From assembly GCF_003719825.1 (NCBI RefSeq), contig NZ_RIBS01000004.1:310001-374000 (forward strand): a stretch of DNA of 64,000 bases. The letters run 5' to 3'. The notes under the pieces are model-generated. The model saw nothing but the letters and a program-made list of their open reading frames with translations, was not told where the DNA came from and did no database searches. A program made the position numbers and the translations under genes. The stretch is from Montanilutibacter psychrotolerans. GTDB lineage: Bacteria > Pseudomonadota > Gammaproteobacteria > Xanthomonadales > Xanthomonadaceae. This document shows, piece after piece, positions 53,436 through 61,850 of this stretch (positions within the stretch are counted from its first letter, which is position 1; the number at the start of each line of letters is the position of its first letter).

Positions 53436-54581
53436 TCAGTACACCAGGCCGATGCGGGTCAGCAGCACGTCTTCGCGGCGGTCGGTGCCGCCGGGCGCGG
53501 CGTCGAGCCGGGTGCGTTCGTAATCGATGCCCAGGCGCAGGTGCCGGTTCGGCCACCAGTTGACGGTGACGCCGCGGCTGCGCGTGCGGCGCCATGCCGT
53601 GCCGGGGTTGGCGTAGAACGGGAACGCGTCGACGTCGGCATCCAGCCGGCCGATGCGCGCGGCCACCTGCACCGCGCCAAAGCCGCCGTTGCCGCCCAAC
53701 AGCGGACGCGCGGGGGCGATGGCATCGAAGCTGGCGTCCTCGCCGGTCAGCACCCAGCCGCCCTGCAACTCCCACGCGCGGTGGTCGAGCGAGGCGCTGG
53801 TGCCCCCGCGACGAAGTGCGTGGCGCGACTGCAGCGTTTCGATCTGCAGGTGCGCCGGGCCGCGGTACCAGTCGCTGTACGCGCCGACGCGGGTGAATCG
53901 ACCGTCGGCGATGGCGTCGCCGCGGTAGCGGAAGATCGTCTCGCGACCGGGTGTGCGGTAGCGGCCCAGGCGCGGGTCTTCGAGGCTGCCCTTGCGATCG
54001 CCGCGGCTGCCGGTCACGCCGACGCGCCACCGACCGCCCAGCAGCGGCTGCTTGAACTGCACGTGGCCGACCAGCTCGGCACCGGCGTCGGGGCTGTGCG
54101 CGATCTCGCCGTCGGGCGCACCGTCGAAGACGCCGGCCTGCACCTGCCAATGCTTGCCGGGCTTCCAACCGAGCATGAGGCCGTTGTCTCGGTTGGGTGC
54201 CAGTTCGCCGACCAGGCTGGACTCGACGAAGGTGATCGCGTTCGACGACTTCAGCCGATCCAGGCTGATCGGCGGCTTGGTACGGCCGACGGTCAACGTC
54301 CAGTCCTGGTCGATCTCGAACGCGACGTAGGCATCGAGCAGCTTGTTCTCGTCGCGCGTCAGCTCGGGCATCAGGCGCAGGTTCCAGCGTTCGCCCTTGA
54401 GCTGGATGATCGGGTCGACGCGGCGCCAGTACGACACGCGATCGGCCGGATGCGCGTTGTCGTCGAGAAATCGGACCTGGTCGTAGTGGATATAGCCGCC
54501 GAAGGTGGGCGTGACCGCCGCGGCGGTCGGGGCCAGCGCAAGCCATGGCAGCGCGCGCAGGACGATGGACAGCGTGGGCAT
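53436..54581 (-). CDS. OprO/OprP-like anion-selective outer-membrane porin
   Basis: 381 residues. Signal peptide ([11 protein letters not shown]), then a barrel beginning [15 protein letters not shown], with [25 protein letters not shown] and [13 protein letters not shown], as in phosphate-selective porins O/P. It ends in Y (GLVY). It precedes the sulfate-binding protein by 79 bp on the same strand, so sulfate or organosulfonate is a more likely cargo than phosphate here. That is inference from the operon. Confidence 0.85.
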   Translation of the reverse strand: MPTLSIVLRALPWLALAPTAAAVTPTFGGYIHYDQVRFLDDNAHPADRVSYWRRVDPIIQLKGERWNLRLMPELTRDENKLLDAYVAFEIDQDWTLTVGRTKPPISLDRLKSSNAITFVESSLVGELAPNRDNGLMLGWKPGKHWQVQAGVFDGAPDGEIAHSPDAGAELVGHVQFKQPLLGGRWRVGVTGSRGDRKGSLEDPRLGRYRTPGRETIFRYRGDAIADGRFTRVGAYSDWYRGPAHLQIETLQSRHALRRGGTSASLDHRAWELQGGWVLTGEDASFDAIAPARPLLGGNGGFGAVQVAARIGRLDADVDAFPFYANPGTAWRRTRSRGVTVNWWPNRHLRLGIDYERTRLDAAPGGTDRREDVLLTRIGLVY

Positions 54582-54709
54582 GACGAATCCTCTGTAACGG
54601 TTGGTTGCGTGCGGCCAGGCAATGGGCAGGGCGTGGTTGTGGCAACGCCGCGCACGTCGACGTGCGCCTTGCTGGGCGCAATAACCGAAGGGCATCGCGC
54701 GGGATTCGA

Positions 54710-55231
54710 TTACGTAGAGATGGGTTCTGCGTCGCGCGTCGCGTCCGGCGCATTACGCCTTCGGCTAATGCGCCCTACGGGCACATCGCCGATCGCCGAT
54801 TGCATCCACGTTTCCTGGCCGGCACGTTGCGCCAGCGTGGCCAGGCTGCAGTGGTCCAGCACGCCCGACAGCGCCTGGCGGGTCTCGCGCATGAGCGCGC
54901 GCACCGCGCACCGCGACGGATCGGCGCAGTCGTGGCACGGCCGGTAAGCGGTGATGCTCGCGCAGCGCACCGGCGCCAGCGGACCGTCGATGGCGCGGAT
55001 CACGTCGCCGACCATGATCGCGTCCGCCGCGCGTGCCAGTGCATGGCCACCGGTCTGGCCGCGGCGGCTGCGCACCAGGGCGGCCTTGCGCAGGTCCACC
55101 AGGATGGCTTCGAGAAACTTCGGCGGCACGTTCGCGCGCGCGGCGATCGCATGCGCCTGCAGCCAGTCCTCGGCGCTGCCGGTGAGGGCGCACATCGCAC
55201 GTAATCCGTACTTGGCTTTGTTGGTCAGCAT
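54710..55231 (-). CDS. Rrf2-family transcriptional regulator, probable sulfur-operon regulator
   Basis: 173 residues. The winged-helix start MLTNKAKYGLRAMCAL and the recognition part VPPKFLEAILVDLRKAALVRSRRG are Rrf2 family. Cysteines (VRCASI, PCHDC, SRCAV) are placed as in members that bind an iron-sulfur cluster, though the spacing differs from IscR. It is upstream of a sulfate import operon on the same strand. The last 22 codons or so are encoded by a GTAG-type REP hairpin, so the tail PVGRISRRRNAPDATRDA is not ancestral. Confidence 0.85.
   Translation of the reverse strand: MLTNKAKYGLRAMCALTGSAEDWLQAHAIAARANVPPKFLEAILVDLRKAALVRSRRGQTGGHALARAADAIMVGDVIRAIDGPLAPVRCASITAYRPCHDCADPSRCAVRALMRETRQALSGVLDHCSLATLAQRAGQETWMQSAIGDVPVGRISRRRNAPDATRDAEPIST
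54747..54778 (-). repeat. GTAG-type REP hairpin inside the 3' end of the Rrf2 gene
   Basis: On the minus strand GTAG is followed by GGCGCATTA, GCC, GAA, GGC and TAATGCGCC, an imperfect palindrome with a short loop and one bulged base. This word (GGCGCATTA...TAATGCGCC preceded by GTAG) is a widespread repetitive hairpin, known as GTAG or SMAG type in Stenotrophomonas, and is moved by RAYT transposases. No second copy was noticed in the window. Confidence 0.8.
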
Positions 55232-55233
55232 TT

Positions 55234-55269
55234 CCTAGTTTTTCTATAGGGATGGATTTTCAGCGTCAA
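55234..55269 (-). promoter_or_regulatory. Candidate promoter and operator of the Rrf2 gene
   Basis: On the minus strand TTGACG (55269-55264) is followed after 15 bp by TATAGA (55248-55243), a sigma70-like pair. Transcription would begin about 55236, only a few bases before the ATG at 55231, giving a very short or absent leader. The -10 overlaps an inverted repeat CCTA...TAGG at 55234-55250, a plausible self-binding site. Confidence 0.55.
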
Positions 55270-55481
55270 TCGCCGCTGCGCCATGTGGTCATGCGCCAAC
55301 TCGGTGATCGCCTTGCGTGGCAACGGTTTCGCTGGTTCCGGTGCGGCTCATTGCCGGTTGGCATGTCGTGATGACCGGCTGCAGTGCGACCGTCGTGATC
55401 CGCTGCCAGATCGCGGCATTGCTGCCTTGCGACGACGTGGCGCGCGGCGGTTTGCGGATCGGCCTCGCTTAAGATGCGCCG

Positions 55482-56318
55482 ATGCGATCTCGCCCCCTGC
55501 CACCACTCGTCCGCGCCTGCTTCGTCGGCCTATGCGCGCTCGCCGTGCTGTGCTGGTTCGGGCCGTGGCTGACCCGTTTCGATCCGCATGCGCCCGACTG
55601 GACGGCGCTGTCGGTTGCGCCCGGAACGGCCGGTCACTGGTTCGGCACCGATGCGATCGGTCGCGACGTGTTCGCACGCACCCTGGCCGGCGGCAGGCTG
55701 TCGCTCACCATCGGTCTGTTGTCGAGTGTGGTCGCGCTGCTGATCGGACTGGCTTACGGCGCGATCGCCGGACTTGCCGGCGGGCGCGTCGAGCGCGCGA
55801 TGCTGCGGGTGCTCGACGTGTTCAGTGCCTTGCCGTTCCTGCTGGTGGTGATCCTGCTGTTGACGTTGTTCGAGCGTTCGCTGGCGTTGTTGCTGGCGGC
55901 GATCGGCGGCTACGTCTGGATCGACCTGGCGCGGGTGATGCGTGCCGAAGCCGCGCGCCTTCGCGAGGCGCCTTTCGTGCTTGCCGCGCAGGCCGCCGGG
56001 GCCGGCTTCGGCCAGCGCCTGCGCTGGCACGTGCTGCCCAACCTGCTGCCGCTGGCGTTGGTCTATCTGGGCCTGATCCTGCCGCAGGCGATCCTGGTGG
56101 AGAGCTTCCTGGGCTTCCTCGGACTCAGTGTCGACGAGCCCTCGGCCAGCTGGGGCACCCTGCTCAGCGAGGGCGTGCAGGAACTGGATTCGGCGCCGTG
56201 GACGCTGCTGTTCCCGGCCGGACTTCTGGTGGCGACGTTGGCCGTGTTCCAGTTTCTCGGTGACGGCCTGCGCGACTGGCTCGACGTGCACGGCGCGCGC
56301 GAGGCGGCCGCGGCATGA
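55482..56318 (+). CDS. Oligopeptide/dipeptide-type ABC permease (OppC/DppC-like)
   Basis: 278 residues. HWFGTDAIGRDVFARTLAGGRLSLTIGL is the OppC-type entry. The EAA loop is near FVLAAQAAGAGFGQRLRWHVLPN, and LVESFLGFLGLSVDEPSASWGTLL follows, all typical of the C-type permease. It is 97 bp before a double ATPase. No OppB permease or binding protein lies beside it. Confidence 0.92.
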   Translation: MRSRPLPPLVRACFVGLCALAVLCWFGPWLTRFDPHAPDWTALSVAPGTAGHWFGTDAIGRDVFARTLAGGRLSLTIGLLSSVVALLIGLAYGAIAGLAGGRVERAMLRVLDVFSALPFLLVVILLLTLFERSLALLLAAIGGYVWIDLARVMRAEAARLREAPFVLAAQAAGAGFGQRLRWHVLPNLLPLALVYLGLILPQAILVESFLGFLGLSVDEPSASWGTLLSEGVQELDSAPWTLLFPAGLLVATLAVFQFLGDGLRDWLDVHGAREAAAA

Positions 56319-56415
56319 GGTCTTCCACGTGCGCACGTCGCCTTGCCGGCGGCGGCAGTCCCGCAGCAGCGGTTGCAGGTGGCCAGGCGTGTGCAGCCGG
56401 TCGGAGCGCGCCGCC

Positions 56416-57993
56416 ATGATCGTGCTGCGCGACCTGTGCATCGAACACCGCGAACGCCGTCTGCTCGGCCCGTTGCAGCTGGAGCTGCGCGCAGGCGAAT
56501 GCGTGGGACTGGTGGGCGAGAGCGGCAGCGGCAAGAGCCTGACGGCGCTGTCGCTGCTGGGGCTGCTGCCGGCGGGGCTGCGCGCCGCCGGATCACTGGC
56601 CTGCGATGGCCGCGCCATCGCGCTGGATTCGCCCGGGCACGCCGCATTGCGCGGCAAGGTGCTGGGCTGGGTGCCGCAGGACCCGCTGGCGACATTGCAC
56701 CCGCTGCGCACCGTCGGTTCGCAGCTGACCGAAACCCTGCGCGTGTTGCGCGGACTGTCGCGCGGCGATGCCCTGCGCGACGCGCGCGCGCTGTTCGAGC
56801 GTGTGCAGCTGCCCGAGCCGCAGGCCGCGCTCGATCGTTACCCACACCAGTTCTCCGGCGGCCAGCGCCAGCGAATCGCGATCGCCCTGGCGCTGGCGAC
56901 GCGGCCGCGCGTGCTGATCGCCGACGAGCCGACGTCGGCGCTGGACGCGCGCATCGCCCGCGACATCCTCGACCTGCTCGATGCGCTGCGTCGCGAGGAC
57001 GGCCTGGCGATGTTGCTGATCAGCCACGACCTGCCGCTGGTCGGGGCCTACGCGCAGCGCCTGCTGGTGCTGCAGCGTGGCGTGGTGGTCGAGGCCGGCG
57101 ACACCGCCACCGTGTTCGCGAACCCGCGGCACGCGTACACCCGCGAACTGCTGGCCGCCGACCGGTTGGCACCGTTGCCGCCCGGCAACAACGACGCGCC
57201 CTTGCTGCTGCAGGGCGAAGGGCTGCGCCTGCGCTACCCGCGCGCACCGCGCGATGCGCTGACCGACGTGGGCATCGAATTGCGCCGCGGCGAAGGGCTG
57301 GCGCTGGTCGGCGAGAGCGGCAGCGGCAAGAGCACCCTGGGCCGGGTGTTGCTGCGCCTGTTGCGCGGGGCGCACGGGCGCGTCCTGCTGCACGAGGCCG
57401 ACGGCGGCGTGGTGGATCTCAACACCCTGCCAACGCACGCGCTGCGGCGTCTGCGCGCGCGCATCGGCGTGGTGTTCCAGGATCCGTACGCCTCGCTCGA
57501 TCCGCGCATGCGCATCGCCGAGATCGTCGGTGAGCCGCTGCGCATCCACGGACGCGGCGATGCGGCCGCGCGTCGTGCCCGGGCCGCCGAACTGCTGCAG
57601 GCGGTGGGCTTGGGCGATGGCGATCACGCGGCCGGTGCGGACGTGCTCGATCGCTATCCGCACGAGTTCTCCGGCGGCCAGCGTCAGCGCATCGCGATCG
57701 CGCGTGCATTGGCCACCGATCCGGAACTGCTGGTCTGCGACGAGGCGGTGTCCGCGTTGGACGCACACCACCGCGGCGCCATCCTCGCCTTGCTGCAGCG
57801 GCTCAAGCGCGAACGCGGCCTGGCGTTGCTGTTCGTCACCCACGATCTTGCCGCGGCGGCGGCGGTGGCCGAGCGCATCGCGGTGCTCGAGAACGGGCGC
57901 ATCGTCGAGACCGGGGCCACCGGCGCGGTGTTGCGCGCGCCGCAGCATGCGCACACAAAGGCACTGTTGGCAGCCAGACCGCCGGCGGCGTGA
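56416..57993 (+). CDS. Oligopeptide-type ABC transporter, fused double ATPase (OppDF/YejF-like)
   Basis: 525 residues with two ABC domains. First Walker A GLVGESGSGKSLTALSLLG (about 30-50), signature FSGGQRQRIAIALAL, Walker B VLIADEPTSALDARI; second Walker A ALVGESGSGKSTLGRVLL (about 298), signature HEFSGGQRQRIAIARAL and Walker B LLVCDEAVSALDAHH. This is the YejF-type fusion of OppD and OppF. The ATG at 56416 starts MIVLRDLCIEHRE; earlier frames overlap the permease. Confidence 0.93.
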   Translation: MIVLRDLCIEHRERRLLGPLQLELRAGECVGLVGESGSGKSLTALSLLGLLPAGLRAAGSLACDGRAIALDSPGHAALRGKVLGWVPQDPLATLHPLRTVGSQLTETLRVLRGLSRGDALRDARALFERVQLPEPQAALDRYPHQFSGGQRQRIAIALALATRPRVLIADEPTSALDARIARDILDLLDALRREDGLAMLLISHDLPLVGAYAQRLLVLQRGVVVEAGDTATVFANPRHAYTRELLAADRLAPLPPGNNDAPLLLQGEGLRLRYPRAPRDALTDVGIELRRGEGLALVGESGSGKSTLGRVLLRLLRGAHGRVLLHEADGGVVDLNTLPTHALRRLRARIGVVFQDPYASLDPRMRIAEIVGEPLRIHGRGDAAARRARAAELLQAVGLGDGDHAAGADVLDRYPHEFSGGQRQRIAIARALATDPELLVCDEAVSALDAHHRGAILALLQRLKRERGLALLFVTHDLAAAAAVAERIAVLENGRIVETGATGAVLRAPQHAHTKALLAARPPAA

Positions 57994-58032
57994 GGGTTGC
58001 CCTCGTCCGCTCGGCTCGACCTCTCGCGTGCG

Positions 58033-58557
58033 TCAGCCGCGCAGGTCGGTGTCGAAAGTCAGCAGTTGCAGGTACACCGCCAGATCGGCATCGCTGTGGC
58101 AGCAGAACACCACCTCGTTGATGCCGGGCACCTGCGGCAGCGTGGCGCACACCGTGTCTATCGCGATGCGCGCGGCCGGCAGGAACGGATAACCGTAGGC
58201 ACCGGTGCTGATCGCGGGGAACGCGATGCTGCGTACGCCCGCATCGGCAGCCACACGCAGTGCGTTGCGGTAGCACGCGGCCAACAGCTCGGGTTCGCCG
58301 TGCGCACCGCCGCGCCACACCGGGCCGACCGTGTGCACCACGTACCGGGCCGGCAGGAGGTGCCCACCGGTGAGCTTGGCCTGGCCGGTCTCGCAGCCGC
58401 TGAGCCGGCGGCACTCGTTGGCAAGCTCGGGTCCGGCCGCGCGGTGGATCGCGCCGTCGACGCCGCTGCCGCCGAGCAGCGACGAGTTGGCGGCGTTGAC
58501 GATCGCGTCGACGGCGAGCGTCGTGATGTCGGCTTGTCTTGCGCGCAGTCGGGTCAT
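58033..58557 (-). CDS. Macrodomain protein (ADP-ribose-acting, YmdB-like)
   Basis: 174 residues, one macrodomain. [26 protein letters not shown] and [19 protein letters not shown] form the ADP-ribose pocket, with [11 protein letters not shown] and [15 protein letters not shown]. Such enzymes hydrolyse O-acetyl-ADP-ribose or remove ADP-ribose from proteins or nucleic acids. It lies 15 bp before a small membrane protein gene on the same strand. No partner ADP-ribosyltransferase is adjacent. Confidence 0.95.
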   Translation of the reverse strand: MTRLRARQADITTLAVDAIVNAANSSLLGGSGVDGAIHRAAGPELANECRRLSGCETGQAKLTGGHLLPARYVVHTVGPVWRGGAHGEPELLAACYRNALRVAADAGVRSIAFPAISTGAYGYPFLPAARIAIDTVCATLPQVPGINEVVFCCHSDADLAVYLQLLTFDTDLRG

Positions 58558-58572
58558 CGCGCACTCCCGGGG

Positions 58573-58821
58573 TTAGACGATACCGCCGCCCAGCATCAGC
58601 CGCGCGACCGCGACCACGATGACGATGCCGTTGAGCAACAGGCCGGTCTTGGCCCGGCCGTTGCGCTCGCTGCGGGTCAGTGCCATGGCGAGCGCGGCGA
58701 TGATCGCGCCGATCGCGGCGAAGGGAATCAGGAACCAGTTGCCCCATCCCAGCAAGGGGACCAGCGCAACCACCATCCACACCATTGCCACGATGCCCCA
58801 GATCAGGCTGATCAGTCCCAT
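58573..58821 (-). CDS. Small membrane protein (DUF4190-like)
   Basis: 82 residues, mostly two or three hydrophobic helices (IWGIVAMVWMVVALVPLLGW; FLIPFAAIGAIIAALAMAL; LLLNGIVIVVAVARLML) joined by a short basic loop TRSERNGRAKTG. Gly and Asn before the last helix are as in DUF4190-type proteins. The start at 58821 was preferred to longer frames that would add a Pro-rich, non-conserved arm. Confidence 0.7.
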   Translation of the reverse strand: MGLISLIWGIVAMVWMVVALVPLLGWGNWFLIPFAAIGAIIAALAMALTRSERNGRAKTGLLLNGIVIVVAVARLMLGGGIV

Positions 58822-58992
58822 CGGCTTCCCCCTGCGTGAGTGATGCGCCGAGGATAGCCGGTGATCGGTGATCGGTCCTCTGTCGGAAGTGGGTGGGTGG
58901 TCCGGGCCTGGCGCCGGGCCGTGGCGTGCCGGGGGACCGGCTCGATCACCCATCGCGGGTTCGGATCGCACGATCGGCGGCGATTGGCCAGG

Positions 58993-59022
58993 ACCCTGCG
59001 GCAGCGGTCGCTGCCGCAGGGT
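58993..59022 (-). terminator. Terminator of the XanB2/oxidoreductase transcript
   Basis: The arms ACCCTGCGGCAG and CTGCCGCAGGGT are perfectly complementary over 12 bp with a six-base loop. It lies about 50 bp beyond the XanB2 stop on the minus strand and before the macrodomain operon. No clear T run follows on that side. Confidence 0.7.
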
Positions 59023-59070
59023 GTGTGCGACGTGCTTGTCGCGGTGGCGCCGTTGCGGGCGCCGCGTCCC

Positions 59071-60066
59071 TCAGCCGTGCACCCCGTCGATCTCCACGCG
59101 CAGTTCGCGGCGGCAGATTGCCGCGTGCAGCACCAGCCGCTGCACCGCGGGGTCGAGGCGTTGTTCGAGCAGGGCGGTGACCTGGGCGATCTCGTCCCGG
59201 TCGCGCACGTAGACCTTGAGGCAGCTGGTCGCGCCGAAGCGCGGTTGCAGCTGGGGTTGCCGGGCGCGCGCGACGGCCAGCAGGCTGTCGAAGTTGGCCA
59301 GGGTTTCGTCCAGCTGCGCGGCCACCGAATCGGCGTGGCGCGACTCGTGACCGACCACCGCCGCGGTACCCGACAGCAGCAGCGGTACCTCGGCGCCGGT
59401 CGGCGGCAGCATCGCCCGGGCGAAGCTGGGCGGCTGCGGACCGTACTGGCGCGGGTAGCGGTAGGCGCTGACCTGGCGCGGGTTCTCCAGCGGATTGCCG
59501 GGCGCGCGCGCGGCCAGCCAGTAAACCTGCAGACGGCGTTCGTTGTCGACGCGGCCGATCGCGGTCGCGGCCGGCAGTTGCGCCGGATGGGCATCGCCGA
59601 TGCCGCGCGCACGGCCGACGCAGAACACGCGATAGCGCTCGATGTCGCCTTCGCCGTGGGTGATGCCGTCGAGGTAGTTCCAGGTACGCAGCAGGTGCGG
59701 GTAGCCGTGCTCGAGGTTGAGCTCGCGCAGGCGCCGGTAGATGGTTTCGGCCGTCACGTCGATCTCGGACGTGCCTTCGTCCAGCTCGAGCGCGCCGAAC
59801 AGCAGCTCGCCATCCTCCGCCCAGGCCAGACCGTCGATGCGGCCGTGGCGAACCGGGCCGCCGGCACGCCACAGTTCCAGCGGCGCGGCACCGTGCGGTT
59901 CGAGCGCGACGCGCAGGTAGCGTGGATCGTCCAGTACCGGTGCGTGGCTGCCGAAACCGAACAGCGCCAACGTGTCCGGCCTGGCGAGGAGTTCGGCCGG
60001 ATCGCCGTCGACATAGTCGACCGACAGGCGCACCGGGTGCGGGCCATGGGCCATCAGCGCGCTCAC
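59071..60066 (-). CDS. xanB2: Chorismatase XanB2-like (3-/4-hydroxybenzoate from chorismate)
   Basis: 331 residues from a GTG start at 60066; a downstream ATG at 60054 would give 327. The GTG has AGGGC upstream and overlaps the oxidoreductase stop by 4 nt (GTGA), which favours it. Features: LALFGFGSHAPVLDDPRYLRVALEP, YRVFCVGRARGIG and ATSCLKVYVRDRDEIAQVTALL, matching the XanB2/FkbO/Hyg5 (pteridine-dependent deoxygenase-like) family. XanB2 splits chorismate into hydroxybenzoates used as diffusible factor, ubiquinone precursor and xanthomonadin starter. Confidence 0.88.
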   Translation of the reverse strand: MSALMAHGPHPVRLSVDYVDGDPAELLARPDTLALFGFGSHAPVLDDPRYLRVALEPHGAAPLELWRAGGPVRHGRIDGLAWAEDGELLFGALELDEGTSEIDVTAETIYRRLRELNLEHGYPHLLRTWNYLDGITHGEGDIERYRVFCVGRARGIGDAHPAQLPAATAIGRVDNERRLQVYWLAARAPGNPLENPRQVSAYRYPRQYGPQPPSFARAMLPPTGAEVPLLLSGTAAVVGHESRHADSVAAQLDETLANFDSLLAVARARQPQLQPRFGATSCLKVYVRDRDEIAQVTALLEQRLDPAVQRLVLHAAICRRELRVEIDGVHG

Positions 60067-61451
60067 GGATTGCCCTGCTGCAGGGTGTCGCCGGTGACGG
60101 TGACGTCGACCTGGCGGCGTCGACGCAGCCAGCCGCGCAATGCCGCCGGTGCCATGCGCAGTGCGGTGAACAGGTAGATCGCGCGGAACAGGCGCAGCCG
60201 GCGCAGTACGGCGGCGTTGTCGAACACATCGCCGGCCAGCATCGAGATCACGGCCTGCTCCACCTGCCAGTCGTTGCGCGGATTGTTGAACAGATGTTGC
60301 ATCACCGGCGTCGTGAAGCGGTAGATGAACCAGGTGAAGTGCTTGAGGCCGCGTCGCAGCCGCTTGACCATCGCGGCCTGCAGGACCGGCTCGCGGCGCG
60401 GTTCGCGCAGGCTGCCATCGACCACCTCGGCGGCCTGCTCGGCGCTGTTCATGCCCAGGTAGACACCCGAGGAGAACACCGGGTCGACGAACGCGTAGGC
60501 GTCGCCCACCATCAGCCAGCCCGGGCCGGTCATCTGCGTGCAGGTGTAGGAGTAGTTGCCGGTGACGTGGACGGGCGCGACACGCTGGGCGTCCTGCATG
60601 CGCGCCCAGGCCTGCGGCTCGGACTCCAGCGTCTTCATCAGGAACGCCTCGCTGTCGCCACGGCGCTGCTTGAGGTACTCCGGGAAGCACACCGCGCCGA
60701 CGCTCATGACGTCGTTCTGCAGCGGAATCAGCCACATCCATCCGTGTGCGAAGCGCTGCACGGTGATGTTGCCGGCGTCCTCGCCATCGCGCCGAAGCAC
60801 GCCGGTGAAGTGGCTGAAGATTGCCGCCGACTGGTGCAGGGGATTCTTGCGCTTGAGCTTGAGCTGGCCGCCGAGCAGGGCGTCGCGGCCGCTGGCATCG
60901 ACCAGGTAGCGCGGTCGCACCAGCAACGCATTGCCGTCGGCGTCGCGCGCACGCACCAGCGACGGCCGGTCATCGGCACCGAACTCGACCGATTCGACCT
61001 TGACCCGCTCGCGCGCGTCCACGCCGTTGGCCTGGGCGTGCCGGAACAGGATCTCGTCGAACTGCTCGCGCTTGACCTGGTACGCGTAGCCAAACCGCGG
61101 GTTGAGCGCGCGATCGAAACGGAACGTGTTGTAGGCCAGCCCGTTGCCTTGGCCGTCGTCGGTCACCGGGAATTCGGCGCCGGGCTTGAACGTGCCGATC
61201 GCCTTGACCTGCTCGAGCACACCCAGCCGCTCGAGGATCGGCAGGTTCATCGGCAACAGCGATTCGCCGATGTGGAAGCGCGGGTGTTCGCCCTTTTCCA
61301 GCAGCAGGACCCGCCAGCCCTTTCGGGCGAGGAGGGTGGCCGCGGTGGTTCCGGCAGGACCACCGCCGATCACCAGTACGTCGGTGTCGATCGGGGCAGA
61401 CGGCGTGGCGGGGCGTGGCGGGGCGGACGGGTCGGCGGCGCTTTCGGTCAT
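60063..61451 (-). CDS. FAD-dependent oxidoreductase, tryptophan-halogenase-like (aryl-polyene cluster)
   Basis: 462 residues. FAD motif VLVIGGGPAGTTAATLLARKG, then HIGESLLPMNLPIL, HGWMWLIPLQNDVMSVGAVC and GDAYAFVDPVFSSGVYLGMNSA. The WxWxIP halogenase motif is WMWLIP here, so the second tryptophan spacing is kept, and a halogenase or a related hydroxylase is possible. Xanthomonadins are brominated, which fits. It starts the minus-strand arm, divergent from the ACP gene by 104 bp. Confidence 0.85.
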   Translation of the reverse strand: MTESAADPSAPPRPATPSAPIDTDVLVIGGGPAGTTAATLLARKGWRVLLLEKGEHPRFHIGESLLPMNLPILERLGVLEQVKAIGTFKPGAEFPVTDDGQGNGLAYNTFRFDRALNPRFGYAYQVKREQFDEILFRHAQANGVDARERVKVESVEFGADDRPSLVRARDADGNALLVRPRYLVDASGRDALLGGQLKLKRKNPLHQSAAIFSHFTGVLRRDGEDAGNITVQRFAHGWMWLIPLQNDVMSVGAVCFPEYLKQRRGDSEAFLMKTLESEPQAWARMQDAQRVAPVHVTGNYSYTCTQMTGPGWLMVGDAYAFVDPVFSSGVYLGMNSAEQAAEVVDGSLREPRREPVLQAAMVKRLRRGLKHFTWFIYRFTTPVMQHLFNNPRNDWQVEQAVISMLAGDVFDNAAVLRRLRLFRAIYLFTALRMAPAALRGWLRRRRQVDVTVTGDTLQQGNP

Positions 61452-61555
61452 AGGACCGTATGATAGCCGGCCAACCGTGCGCTCCGTCGCGGTTGCGCCC
61501 GTGGTCTGGATGCCGGATCGTGGCGTCCCTTGTCATGCCACGCACTGGAAGTCCG

Positions 61556-61825
61556 ATGTCCGAACAAACCGCCTCCGAACGCGCCCTGGCCGAGCTGCTG
61601 GTGGATAGCCTGAACCTGGAGGGCGTGTCCCCGGACGCAATCGACCCGGAAGCGGCGCTGTTCGGCACCGGGCTGGGTCTGGACTCGATCGACGCGCTGG
61701 AACTGGCGCTGGCGGTAGGCAAGCATTACGGCTTCCAGCTGCGCTCGGACAACGAGGAAAACCGTCGCGTGTTCGCCTCGCTGCGCTCGCTGTCGACGCA
61801 CATCGAGCAGCACCGGACGGCCTGA
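61556..61825 (+). CDS. Acyl carrier protein of the aryl-polyene cluster
   Basis: 89 residues. GLGLDSIDALEL has the serine that receives phosphopantetheine, and the helices on both sides fit an ACP. The longer C-terminus (NEENRRVFASLRSLSTHIEQ) is as in ACPs of aryl-polyene and xanthomonadin systems. It is the first gene of the plus-strand arm. A phosphopantetheinyl transferase is encoded at 29.8 kb. Confidence 0.9.
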   Translation: MSEQTASERALAELLVDSLNLEGVSPDAIDPEAALFGTGLGLDSIDALELALAVGKHYGFQLRSDNEENRRVFASLRSLSTHIEQHRTA

Positions 61826-61850
61826 TCGCAGTCCTGCGGTCCTGCCCGCC

